DNA from: Lachnospiraceae bacterium
GTDB taxonomy: Bacteria; Bacillota; Clostridia; Lachnospirales; Lachnospiraceae
DNA length: 33,863 bases
Direction: 5' to 3'
Assembly (NCBI GenBank): GCA_024685005.1
Contig: JAIKWF010000034.1
Span: 1 to 33,863, forward strand
Under the pieces are notes generated by a model, which saw only the letters and a program-made list of their open reading frames with translations, did no database searches and was not told the DNA's origin. Below, one piece after another: positions 1 to 6,854 of the stretch. Each line of letters begins with the position of its first letter. The first letter of the stretch is position 1. The translations under genes were made by a program, and so were the position numbers.

Positions 1-1
1 T

Positions 2-253
2 AGGGCTAAATTCTCAATCTCAGTAAGAAAGGAGTACTGGAATCAGGGAATAGGAACAGATATGTTAAATAGAATCTTCGAGCAGGCAAAAAAGATGAAT
101 ATCCGGATTATAGAACTGGAAGTTATTACTGATAATGCAAAGGGGATTAATCTGTACCATAAAATGGGATTTACAGACATAGGAATATATAAAGATTATT
201 TCTTTGTAAACGGGATGTTTAAAGATGCAGTAGTAATGCAGAAAACATTATAG
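2..253 (+). CDS. GNAT family N-acetyltransferase, C-terminal part (gene runs off the left edge)
   Basis: The reading frame is open from the window edge, before the first ATG at 62. The in-frame residues upstream of that ATG read SISVRKEYWNQGIGTDML, which is the acetyl-CoA-binding motif A (Q-G-x-G) of GNAT acetyltransferases. The ATG at 62 is therefore internal and the gene starts outside the window. The rest carries the usual motif B pattern (ITDNAKGINLYHKMGF). The family transfers an acetyl group from acetyl-CoA to an amine; the substrate cannot be told. The gene is followed by the repeat blocks B1 and A1. A GNAT assignment is solid; anything narrower is a guess. Confidence 0.88.
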   Translation, partial: RAKFSISVRKEYWNQGIGTDMLNRIFEQAKKMNIRIIELEVITDNAKGINLYHKMGFTDIGIYKDYFFVNGMFKDAVVMQKTL

Positions 254-257
254 GATG

Positions 258-298
258 TTCAAGTTTGTCGGGATGAAGTGGTAGTAATGTATCTCGGA
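258..298 (+). repeat. Repeat block B, copy 1
   Basis: A 41-bp stretch that matches 5094-5134 at 37 of 41 positions, including TGTCGGGATGAAGTGGTAGT. Here the block lies before repeat A1, whereas at 5094 it lies directly after repeat A4. It looks like a second module of the same dispersed element. Confidence 0.8.
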
Positions 299-302
299 AT
301 TC

Positions 303-333
303 AATGGACCATGAACCCCGTCCCCAAGGGCCA
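303..333 (+). repeat. Dispersed hairpin repeat A1
   Basis: Left arm AATGGACC, core ATGAACCCCGTCCCCAAGG, then GGGCCA, which nearly complements the left arm. First of seven same-orientation copies. It lies 49 bp after the GNAT stop and 14 bp before the chromate transporter start. Confidence 0.88.
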
Positions 334-347
334 AAGAAGGAGCATGT

Positions 348-920
348 ATGCCTATATTTATGGAACTGTTTTTAACCTTTGCCAAGATTGGATTATTTAC
401 CTTTGGCGGAGGATATGCGATGCTCTCAATGATTGAGAATATCTGCGTGGAACAGAAAAAATGGATCACACATGATGAAATGATGAATATAACGGTAATT
501 GCAGAATCGACGCCCGGGCCGATAGCGATTAACTGCGCTACGTATGTAGGTTACAAAAAAGGGAAGCTTTCGGGTGCTTTTTTTGCGACACTGGGAGTGG
601 CTATACCTTCGTTTATTATCATCTTTTCTATATCCATGTTTCTGGAAGGATTCTTAGAGATTGCATGGATAGCGCATGCCTTCAGGGGAATCAGGATAGC
701 GGTAGGTATATTGATCCTTGATGCGGCGATAAAGATGATGAAGAAGATGAAAAAGAAACCGCTGCAGATCGGGACCCTTTTGGCTTCTTTTGTTGGTATC
801 ATGCTTATCAATGTGCTGAAATTACACATATCATCCATCGCGGTGATGCTTGTGGCAGTGCTTGTCAGTGTTGTCTTCTTTCTTGTGGAGAAAGGACATG
901 GAAAGGAGAGTAAACCATGA
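348..920 (+). CDS. chrA: Chromate transporter family protein, first half (ChrA-type, short form)
   Basis: The 190-residue protein holds one CHR domain. Visible family motifs are TFGGGYAML near residue 18 and AESTPGPIAINCATYVGY near residues 50-67, followed by several hydrophobic segments. Short CHR proteins are encoded as adjacent pairs that work together, in place of the single long ChrA with two fused domains. The next gene is the partner and overlaps this one by ATGA. AGAAGGAG six bases upstream supports the start. The family is described as exporting chromate, but many members lack a tested substrate, so the role as an anion transporter is inferred. It is the first gene after repeat A1. 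Confidence 0.9.
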   Translation: MPIFMELFLTFAKIGLFTFGGGYAMLSMIENICVEQKKWITHDEMMNITVIAESTPGPIAINCATYVGYKKGKLSGAFFATLGVAIPSFIIIFSISMFLEGFLEIAWIAHAFRGIRIAVGILILDAAIKMMKKMKKKPLQIGTLLASFVGIMLINVLKLHISSIAVMLVAVLVSVVFFLVEKGHGKESKP

Positions 921-1477
921 TATACTTGGATCTTTTGATCGGATTTTTGAAAGTTGGGTTGTTTTCTTTTGGAGGAGCATATGCTGCGATACCGCTGATC
1001 AGAGATGTGGTGTTAGCGCATGGATGGCTGGATGATGAGATGCTTTCTTACATGATCGCGGTGAGCGAAAGTACGCCCGGTCCTATTATGGTGAATCTAG
1101 CTACTTATGTGGGCAGCAATAAGGGCGGTCTGTTAGGGGCGGTGGTTGCCACAACGGCGGTTATGCTTCCGGCGTTTCTGATCATTCTTCTTATCATGGT
1201 ACTGGCAAGGAGCCTTTTTGAGAACTCTTTCGTGCAGGCCATCCTGCGCGGTCTTAAGCCGTGTGTGATCGGTGTGATTCTTGCAACCGGCGTATATATG
1301 ATTCTGGGCAATTGCCATGTAAAGACTGAGAACCGTGTTGATAATACCGCGATTATCATGACTTGCGGCTTTGCAGCGGTTTATTTTGGCGCAAGAAAAG
1401 TAAGCAAAAAAGGCCTGTCACCCATCGGCCTTATATGCCTTGCGGCGGTGGTCGGCGTGGCGGTTTATGGAATCTGA
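917..1477 (+). CDS. chrA: Chromate transporter family protein, second half
   Basis: The 186-residue partner of the preceding CHR protein. It repeats the same motif set: FSFGGAYAAIPLI near residue 17 and SESTPGPIMVNLATYVGS near residues 50-67, with hydrophobic segments in the C-terminal half. Its ATG overlaps the stop codon of the first half (ATGA), so the two are translationally coupled. GGAGAG precedes the start. The pair plus the following fluoride channel gene form one repeat-bounded group of small ion-resistance membrane proteins. The substrate is not proven by the sequence. Confidence 0.9.
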   Translation: MIYLDLLIGFLKVGLFSFGGAYAAIPLIRDVVLAHGWLDDEMLSYMIAVSESTPGPIMVNLATYVGSNKGGLLGAVVATTAVMLPAFLIILLIMVLARSLFENSFVQAILRGLKPCVIGVILATGVYMILGNCHVKTENRVDNTAIIMTCGFAAVYFGARKVSKKGLSPIGLICLAAVVGVAVYGI

Positions 1478-1513
1478 AGAGGCTTTTGATCAGCAGAAGA
1501 GAGAAAGGTATAT

Positions 1514-1882
1514 ATGAGTTTTTTGTTTGTAGCACTTGGCGGTGCTTTAGGCGCAGTAGCACGATACGCTATAAGTCTTATCCCAGTTAAGACGGAATTT
1601 CCTGTACTGACTCTTATAACAAATATAATAGGAGCTATTTTGATCGGATTTATAGTCGGTGTGACGAGTAACAAGGAAGGCATCTCCGATAATACAGTTC
1701 TATTTTGGAAGACTGGGGTATGCGGTGGCTTTACCACATTTTCAACATTTTCACTTGAGGCCTTCAACCTGTTTGATAATAAGAAGTATGCTATTGGAGG
1801 ATTATATGTGATACTCAGCTGCGGTTGCTGTATATTGGGAATATTATGCGGGAAGAAACTTGCCTCCCTTATAAAGCTTTAA
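1514..1882 (+). CDS. crcB: Fluoride channel Fluc/CrcB
   Basis: A 122-residue membrane protein with the family's usual length and four hydrophobic segments. Family motifs are GGALGAVARY near residue 9, TNIIGAILIGF near residue 36, and GVCGGFTTFSTFS near residue 69, which contains the conserved phenylalanines and the Na+-site TTFST segment. Fluc channels work as dual-topology dimers that let toxic fluoride leave the cell. GAAAGG precedes the ATG. The gene lies 36 bp after the chromate pair and ends 18 bp before repeat A2. The 36-bp gap is too short for a fluoride riboswitch. Confidence 0.95.
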   Translation: MSFLFVALGGALGAVARYAISLIPVKTEFPVLTLITNIIGAILIGFIVGVTSNKEGISDNTVLFWKTGVCGGFTTFSTFSLEAFNLFDNKKYAIGGLYVILSCGCCILGILCGKKLASLIKL

Positions 1883-1900
1883 TCGTCTATATCGGAATGA

Positions 1901-1933
1901 AATGAGCCATGAACCCCGTCCCCATGGTCCATT
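1901..1933 (+). repeat. Dispersed hairpin repeat A2
   Basis: Left arm AATGAGCC, core ATGAACCCCGTCCCCATGG, right arm GGTCCATT. The left flank from 1888 (TATATCGGAATGAA) is also shared with copy A6. The ATG inside the core at 1909 happens to be in frame with the next gene, but that gene has a better start downstream. Confidence 0.9.
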
Positions 1934-1956
1934 GGCCATTCGGAAGGAGGATGAAG

Positions 1957-2595
1957 ATGACAGAGAATATTGAGGTATTTAAACAGAACAGTATTCGGAT
2001 CAGCACCGGTGTGGGAGCAGTCTACATCGATCCCTTTCAGATGGATGCGGAGCCCAGGGACGCAGCCTTTATTTTGATCACCCATGATCACTACGATCAT
2101 TTTTCTCCGGATGATATCGCCAAAGTCGCAGGCAAAGACACTACTTTGGTGGTGCCGGAGAAGATGATGCGTAAGGTCGGTGAGGTTGAACATTTGGTGC
2201 GCAGAATCGAAACGGTTTCGCCGGGGATGAAAACGACCATAGACGGATTAGAGCTGGAGACGGTTCCCGCATATAACCTGCTAAAGCCCTTTCATCCGAA
2301 GAGCGCCGAATGGGTAGGATACATTCTATTCTTGGAGGGGAAGCGGATCTATATCGCCGGAGACACGGATGCAACAAAGGAGGCCAAAGCGGTGAGCTGT
2401 GATGTGGCGCTTGTGCCCATTGGCGGTACTTTTACCATGGATGCGGGAAAGGCGGCGGCGCTGATCAATGAGATCCATCCTGCGGTAGCGATTCCCGTAC
2501 ACTACGGGGGAGGCGTCGGAAATCCCAAGGATGGAGAACTGTTTGCAAGCAAGGTAAAGAGTGACATCAAAGTAGAGTTTAAGATTCATTTCTAA
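1957..2595 (+). CDS. Metallo-beta-lactamase fold hydrolase (UPF0173-like)
   Basis: A 212-residue protein with the zinc-binding motif ITHDHYDHF (HxHxDH) near residue 43, a later AGDTD aspartate site and a final VAIPVHYGG histidine. These are the metal ligands of the metallo-beta-lactamase fold. The layout fits the small UPF0173/L-ascorbate-6-phosphate lactonase-like group; the substrate is unknown. AAGGAGG ends six bases before ATG 1957, so that start is preferred. A longer in-frame start at 1909 lies inside repeat A2 and would add repeat-coded residues. It is followed by 18 bp and a truncated phzF, so hydrolase and phzF were probably once an intact pair. Confidence 0.87.
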   Translation: MTENIEVFKQNSIRISTGVGAVYIDPFQMDAEPRDAAFILITHDHYDHFSPDDIAKVAGKDTTLVVPEKMMRKVGEVEHLVRRIETVSPGMKTTIDGLELETVPAYNLLKPFHPKSAEWVGYILFLEGKRIYIAGDTDATKEAKAVSCDVALVPIGGTFTMDAGKAAALINEIHPAVAIPVHYGGGVGNPKDGELFASKVKSDIKVEFKIHF

Positions 2596-2741
2596 GGAGA
2601 AAAGCATAAAACCATGAAAACATACAGACTGTACCAAATCGATTCTTTCACGCGTGAATGTTTTCACGGAAACCCGGCGGGGGTGGTGCCCAATGCGGAC
2701 GGGTTGACGGAAGAGCAGATGCAGCGTATCGCCCGGGAAAT
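2581..2741 (+). repeat. 161-bp direct duplication, copy 1 (hydrolase 3' end plus phzF 5' end)
   Basis: This segment recurs at 5813-5973 with two mismatches that I can see (positions 2586 and 2637). It includes the last five codons (Lys-Ile-His-Phe-stop) of the hydrolase, the ribosome site AAGGAG and the first 42 codons of phzF. Similarity is lost within the next codon on the right side. Confidence 0.93.
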
Positions 2742-2745
2742 ATAA
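2614..2745 (+). pseudogene. Truncated phzF fragment
   Basis: Forty-three codons that match the N-terminus of the intact PhzF protein at 5846-6766 (same residues through IARE), then a TAA. The family needs about 300 residues, so this cannot be functional. It keeps a good ribosome site and sits right after the hydrolase gene. What is left shows that the hydrolase-phzF junction was copied or broken. Confidence 0.9.
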
Positions 2746-2780
2746 ATTCCGGTTTGTAGAGAAATAATATTTCAGGATAA

Positions 2781-3239
2781 TTGATTATGAATACAAAACA
2801 TAATGTCCATGGAAAGGATATTACCAGAATAAAAATGAAGTATTTCAGAGTACACATGAAAGACTGTGCTTACATCACAAAACAGCCAAGGGGCATTTTT
2901 ACAGCTGTAGGTAAGCTCGTAGACGGCAAGACATTAACGGAAGAGGAGGAGAAGGAATACTGGCGCAACAGAGAATATTTCGAAAGAGTTTTGCCTGTTC
3001 CTCCGTTTTATGAGAAGAATAATCCTGACGGTGCTATCACATGGTTTAAGGACAGTAAGGAGGCAGAGGATATCTGGAATCAGATGACATTCTATCGTGA
3101 GATGTGTAAGAAGTATGGAGTAAAGCTCTATGTTTCTGAATGCGATGAGATTCCGGGTGAACTTATATATGAGGATGCGTTCCAGATAGCTGTTAAGAAT
3201 CAGCCGGAAGATGCTGTGATAATCACTAAGGAACTTTAA
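2781..3239 (+). CDS. Conserved-looking protein of unknown function
   Basis: A 152-residue soluble, charged protein (about 145 residues from the alternative start). I do not recognise a named domain with confidence. Notable segments are YITKQPRGIFTAVGKLVDGK near residue 30, an acidic-aromatic stretch EEEEKEYWRNREYFERVLPVPPFY, and ITWFKDSKEAEDIW. It has no signal peptide or membrane segment. No strong ribosome site precedes ATG 2781. Another in-frame ATG at 2835 is possible, and the distance from the AAGGA near 2814 suits neither start well. It lies in the same repeat-bounded group as the hydrolase and the dead SUKH-like gene. Confidence 0.72.
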   Translation: MIMNTKHNVHGKDITRIKMKYFRVHMKDCAYITKQPRGIFTAVGKLVDGKTLTEEEEKEYWRNREYFERVLPVPPFYEKNNPDGAITWFKDSKEAEDIWNQMTFYREMCKKYGVKLYVSECDEIPGELIYEDAFQIAVKNQPEDAVIITKEL

Positions 3240-3331
3240 TATCTGGATAGGTTGAAATGATAACCCGGAAAATATATTTCAGTTTATAAGACTATTTCAG
3301 ATGATAACCAGCATCTGTTCGGAGGCAATAT

Positions 3332-3764
3332 ATGAAGGGACAATTTATTAAATGGACAGAAGATAACGACTGATTTACCAAATCATATCAAAGAGCGTTA
3401 TAGTATTCCGGATAAATGGAATGAATTTGTCGCTAAATTAAGAGTGTGTCAAAACAAAGAATTTACAAAATGGTTTATTACACCTCTTGATTATAATAAT
3501 GATCTAAATGAAGGTTTTTGATGGAATGAATATGAACTCCAGAGTCTTGAATGGTGTGATGGTGATTCTTAGATTATTGCGTATTGGGATACACACTTGC
3601 CAATATTTATGTCTGTTGAGGGTGAGTATTCCTATTATGCCATAGATATCACAAACGGTAATGTTGTATACGGAGTTGAGCCGGAATACGAAGACTCAAC
3701 TATAGTAGCAGTTGATTTCGGTACGTTCATAAGTAAAATCATTTCAGGGGATATAGTGTTATAA
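3332..3764 (+). pseudogene. Decayed SMI1/KNR4 (SUKH)-like gene
   Basis: After GGAGG and an ATG at 3332 the frame reads MKGQFIKWTEDND and hits TGA. Skipping one base (3371) restores a frame that runs to TAA 3762-3764 with only two internal stops (TGA 3519, TAG 3570). The restored protein is about 143 residues and contains DLPNHIKERYSIPDKWNEF and SYYAIDITNGNVVYGVEPEY, the pattern of SUKH/SMI1-KNR4 proteins. That fold is used by many immunity proteins of polymorphic toxin systems. The inactivation is seen directly; the family call rests on pattern memory. The last base of its stop codon lies inside repeat A3. No toxin gene is visible nearby. Confidence 0.72.
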
Positions 3765-3790
3765 TGAGCCATGAACCCCGTCCCCACGTT
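3763..3790 (+). repeat. Dispersed hairpin repeat A3
   Basis: AATGAGCC followed by the core ATGAACCCCGTCCCCA, then CGTTTCCCCA in place of the usual right arm. It overlaps the stop of the SUKH-like relic by two bases and lies 33 bp before the next gene start. Confidence 0.88.
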
Positions 3791-3823
3791 TCCCCACGGC
3801 TAAAAAAAAGGAAAGATAAACTC

Positions 3824-5029
3824 ATGTCAGAGAGGAAATATTTATATACGGAAAGAGCACACTATATGTGCCCGAATATGCATTTTGGCATCGTGGCGGA
3901 GATTGAGGCAGAGTTTGATGCGAAGAGGATCATCGAGAGCATAGATGTTCTAAAATCAGCCCACCCGCTTATGAGAAGTCTGATAGCTGAGGAAAAGGGA
4001 AGTTCCATGATATATTATGAGGAGCAATCGGAACTTGAAATCCCGGTAACAATAAAAAAAGCAGACGATAACTGGCAGACTGATTATGAAGCGGTATCTT
4101 CAGCGGGGTGGAACGTTCAAAAGGACGCACTGCTTAGGGTCTTTGCTTATCCTTCCGAGAGCGGAACGAGGGTTCTTTTTATAACGCATCATCTTCTTTG
4201 TGACGGAAGAGGGCTTCTTCAGCTGGTGCAGGAGTTTGCGGATCATTACGCGAATGGTGCCTTGCCGCAACCAATTGACGAGAAGCTTATGGAAAGTCTT
4301 GATGACCTTCCGGGTGGCAGCGGCCTTGGGTTTATCAGCAAGGTGTTAATCAAGGATGCCAATAAGAAGTGGCGTAAAGAAGGACATAAGGTCAGCTACG
4401 AAGAGTATCTTAGGTTTGAGCGTGACCATGATTCGAAACAGGATATAAAGCGTGAAATAAAGAAAATTGACGAAGAAAAACTAGATTCTCTCCTTAATTT
4501 ATGCAGGGAAAACGGAGTGTCGCTCAATGACTATCTTGTTGCTAAGATGATGATCGATGAGGGCACGGATAAGGTGGTCATTGCTTCCGACATAAGGAAT
4601 AAGATCAAAAACTATAAGGAAGGTGCTCTTGGAAACTATGCTACTGCCTTCAGCGTGGTTGTTAAGAAGAATTTTGAGATCATGGAACTTGCCAAGGCTG
4701 TAGATCATGAAGTCAAGCGCATTTTAAGTAAGCCCAATAAGGAGATGCTTGTTCTCTCGTGTTATTTCTATATGGACCCCGAACTTCTCGACGCAGTAGC
4801 AATATCGACGCTTGGAAGCTTTGAGAGTAAGGCCGGCAGATTTGTCGGCAGCAGGATGTTCGGCTATGAAAAGCGTGCCGGCCATTGTATCACGAACCTT
4901 GGCAGGGTAGAGAGCAACGTCATAAGCGAGGCCATATTCATTCCGCCTGCGTCTCCCGCAAACAGTAAGGCGTGGGGTGTTCTAACGATAAACAGGAAGA
5001 TGAGGATATGTTCGATACACGCAATGTAA
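3824..5029 (+). CDS. Stand-alone condensation-domain-like acyltransferase
   Basis: A 401-residue protein with HHLLCDGRG near residue 125. This is the HHxxxDG active-site motif shared by condensation domains of peptide synthetases, wax ester/alcohol acyltransferases and related CoA-dependent acyltransferases. An N-terminal acceptor-type half (AEIEAEFDAKRIIESIDVLKSAHPLMRSLI) and a C-terminal half with GNYATAFSV fit the two-lobed fold. No adenylation or carrier domain is present, so it is not a synthetase module. Substrates are unknown. AAAGGAAAG about nine bases before ATG 3824 supports that start. The longer frame to 3764 begins inside repeat A3 and would encode repeat sequence. It is the only gene between repeats A3 and A4. 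Confidence 0.8.
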   Translation: MSERKYLYTERAHYMCPNMHFGIVAEIEAEFDAKRIIESIDVLKSAHPLMRSLIAEEKGSSMIYYEEQSELEIPVTIKKADDNWQTDYEAVSSAGWNVQKDALLRVFAYPSESGTRVLFITHHLLCDGRGLLQLVQEFADHYANGALPQPIDEKLMESLDDLPGGSGLGFISKVLIKDANKKWRKEGHKVSYEEYLRFERDHDSKQDIKREIKKIDEEKLDSLLNLCRENGVSLNDYLVAKMMIDEGTDKVVIASDIRNKIKNYKEGALGNYATAFSVVVKKNFEIMELAKAVDHEVKRILSKPNKEMLVLSCYFYMDPELLDAVAISTLGSFESKAGRFVGSRMFGYEKRAGHCITNLGRVESNVISEAIFIPPASPANSKAWGVLTINRKMRICSIHAM

Positions 5030-5066
5030 AAGTGTAATGATAATTGGCAATTCATATCTAAGATGA

Positions 5067-5098
5067 AATGAACCAAGAACCCCGTCCCCAAGGTTCAA
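5067..5098 (+). repeat. Dispersed hairpin repeat A4
   Basis: AATGAACCAAGAACCCCGTC with a perfect inner stem GAACC/GGTTC around CCGTCCCCAA. The outer arm GAACC at 5070 can also pair with the same GGTTC. Repeat block B follows with no gap. Confidence 0.9.
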
Positions 5099-5134
5099 GC
5101 CTGTCGGGATGAAGTGGTAGTAAGGTTTCTCGGA
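5094..5134 (+). repeat. Repeat block B, copy 2
   Basis: Matches 258-298 at 37 of 41 positions. Here it continues directly from the right arm of repeat A4, showing that block B can be joined to the core hairpin. Read on the minus strand, block and hairpin form one continuous unit. Confidence 0.8.
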
Positions 5135-5162
5135 GAATAAAAGGAAAGATAGGAATAGAAAA

Positions 5163-5711
5163 ATGAAACATTGTGGGACGCAGACGATCGAGACAGAAAG
5201 ACTAATATTGAGGCAATTCAAAGTAGAAGATGCCGATGCGATGTTTAAGAATTGGGCAAATGATGAAGAAGTAACAAAGTATTTGACATGGCTGCCCCAT
5301 GAAACGGTGAGTGTTACGAAGGATATTCTGAAACAGTGGGTAGATTCTTATAAGGACGAAAAGTACTATCAGTGGGCCATTGTTCTAAAAGAAATAGATG
5401 AACCGATAGGTAGTATCTCAGCTGTTGACATGAAAGAGAGCATAAATATGATCCATATTGGATACTGTATCGGCAGGAACTGGTGGAATCATGGGCTTAC
5501 ATCTGAAGCATTAAAGGAAGTCATAGATTTCTTTTTTGATAAGGTAGGAGCAAATCGTATTGAATCAAGGCATGATGTTAATAACCCACATTCCGGAATG
5601 GTTATGAAAAAATGTGGTATGCAATATGAAGGCACACTTCGCAGTTCAGATATAAATAATCAAGGAATCAATGATTCAAGTTGGTACGCAATTCTAAGAT
5701 CTGATAAGTGA
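5163..5711 (+). CDS. GNAT acetyltransferase, RimJ/RimL type
   Basis: A 182-residue protein starting with the typical IETERLILRQFKVEDADAMF of ribosomal-protein-alanine-acetyltransferase-like GNATs. HIGYCIGRNWWNHGLTSEALK near residue 98 is motif A, in which N-H-G-L-T takes the place of the usual GxG. VNNPHSGMVMKKCGM is motif B. These proteins acetylate N-terminal or small-molecule amines using acetyl-CoA. The target is unknown. The start is supported by GGAAAGATAGGA upstream. It is the sole gene between repeats A4/B2 and A5, consistent with a one-gene unit. Confidence 0.9.
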   Translation: MKHCGTQTIETERLILRQFKVEDADAMFKNWANDEEVTKYLTWLPHETVSVTKDILKQWVDSYKDEKYYQWAIVLKEIDEPIGSISAVDMKESINMIHIGYCIGRNWWNHGLTSEALKEVIDFFFDKVGANRIESRHDVNNPHSGMVMKKCGMQYEGTLRSSDINNQGINDSSWYAILRSDK

Positions 5712-5768
5712 AGATGATGAAAACATGGTGATAAAATTGGAAAATTACGAACTGCCGATTGATAATTA

Positions 5769-5811
5769 AATGGACTGTGAACCCCGTCCCCAAGGTTCCC
5801 TAAGGTCCATT
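5769..5811 (+). repeat. Dispersed hairpin repeat A5 (most complete copy)
   Basis: Perfect outer inverted repeat AATGGAC (5769-5775) and GTCCATT (5805-5811), plus a perfect inner stem GAACC/GGTTC around CCGTCCCCAA. The 161-bp duplication begins two bases after its right arm, so its edge coincides with a rearrangement junction. Confidence 0.93.
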
Positions 5812-5812
5812 G

Positions 5813-5973
5813 AAGATACATTTCTAAGGAGAAAAGCATAAAACCATGAAAACATACAGACTGTACCAGATCGATTCTTTCACGCGTGAATGTTTTCACG
5901 GAAACCCGGCGGGGGTGGTGCCCAATGCGGACGGGTTGACGGAAGAGCAGATGCAGCGTATCGCCCGGGAAAT
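5813..5973 (+). repeat. 161-bp direct duplication, copy 2
   Basis: Near-identical to 2581-2741. It starts with the last codons of the metallo-hydrolase gene (AAGATACATTTCTAA), which have no gene body here because the upstream sequence is repeat A5. It then runs into the intact phzF. Confidence 0.93.
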
Positions 5974-6766
5974 GAATAATTCGGAAACGGCGTTCATTTT
6001 TCAGTCAGAAGATCCTGAGGCTGATATCGAAGTGCGTTTTTTCACACCTTCCACTGAGGTACCGCTGTGCGGACACGCGACCATTGCGGCACACTATGTG
6101 CGAGCCATTGAGGGAAGTGCTGTGTCGGGAAGAGTAATGCAAAAGACAAAGGCCGGAACACTTCCGGTAGATATCGTGCAGGAGGGAGAAGACTTTTCCA
6201 TTGTGATGACACAGGGAAAGCCGGAGGTTTCTAAGCCCTTTGAGGAATCATTGGTAGGGCGCATTGCTGATGCGCTTGGAATAGACAGAGGATGTTTGCG
6301 GGAGGATTGCCCCGTGGCCATAGCATCAGCCGGTCATTCGAAGATCATGGTGGGGATAGACTCTGAAGCATTGCTGCACAGTCTGAAACCCAACATGGAT
6401 AAGCTGACGGAAATCAGCTTAGAGGTAGGATGCAACGGATACTATGTATTTACCCTGGATCCGGATGCAGATGTACTTGTACACGGTAGAATGTTTGCGC
6501 CGGCAATAGGGATTTTGGAGGACCCGGTCACAGGAAACGCTAACGGCCCGCTGGGAGCCTACCTGGTTCACTTTGGTATATGCAGGCAGTTGGAGACGGA
6601 AAATGAACTTTGCTTTACCATAAGACAGGGAGAAGCGATAAAGCGAGACGGCGGAATGAAAGTGCAGGTAAAGATCCGTGATCATCAGCCTGTGCAGGTA
6701 CAGATTACGGGGGATGCTGTGGTGGCGTTTCAAACGCAGATCCGGTTGCCTGCAAGCAATTACTGA
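5846..6766 (+). CDS. PhzF family epimerase/isomerase-like protein
   Basis: A 306-residue protein of the usual PhzF length (diaminopimelate-epimerase-like double fold). MKTYRLYQIDSFTRECFHGNPAGVV opens the family, NNSETAF near residue 45 carries the catalytic glutamate region, and VPLCGHATIAAHYV near residue 73 and EDPVTGNANGPLGAYLV near residue 226 are further signatures. PhzF in phenazine synthesis isomerises a dihydro-hydroxyanthranilate, but most homologues have unknown substrates, and no phenazine genes are present. AAGGAG about 14 bases upstream of ATG 5846 is somewhat distant. The leader contains the displaced tail of the hydrolase gene. It is the first gene after repeat A5. Confidence 0.92.
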   Translation: MKTYRLYQIDSFTRECFHGNPAGVVPNADGLTEEQMQRIAREMNNSETAFIFQSEDPEADIEVRFFTPSTEVPLCGHATIAAHYVRAIEGSAVSGRVMQKTKAGTLPVDIVQEGEDFSIVMTQGKPEVSKPFEESLVGRIADALGIDRGCLREDCPVAIASAGHSKIMVGIDSEALLHSLKPNMDKLTEISLEVGCNGYYVFTLDPDADVLVHGRMFAPAIGILEDPVTGNANGPLGAYLVHFGICRQLETENELCFTIRQGEAIKRDGGMKVQVKIRDHQPVQVQITGDAVVAFQTQIRLPASNY

Positions 6767-6854
6767 AGAAAAGCAGAATTTCCATTTTTGTTGGAAGGAT
6801 ACGGTAGAAAGATATATTACCGTTTTATTAAATGGATTTAGGGAGAATGGTTTT

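Noticed and set aside
248-469. Minus-strand ORF reading through repeat A1 (LGDGVHGPLN) and similar ones at other copies
   Set aside because: The shared peptide comes from the repeat read backwards; the rest is antisense to real genes.
1478-1513. Fluoride riboswitch before the fluoride channel gene
   Set aside because: The gap is only 36 bp, too short for the riboswitch fold.
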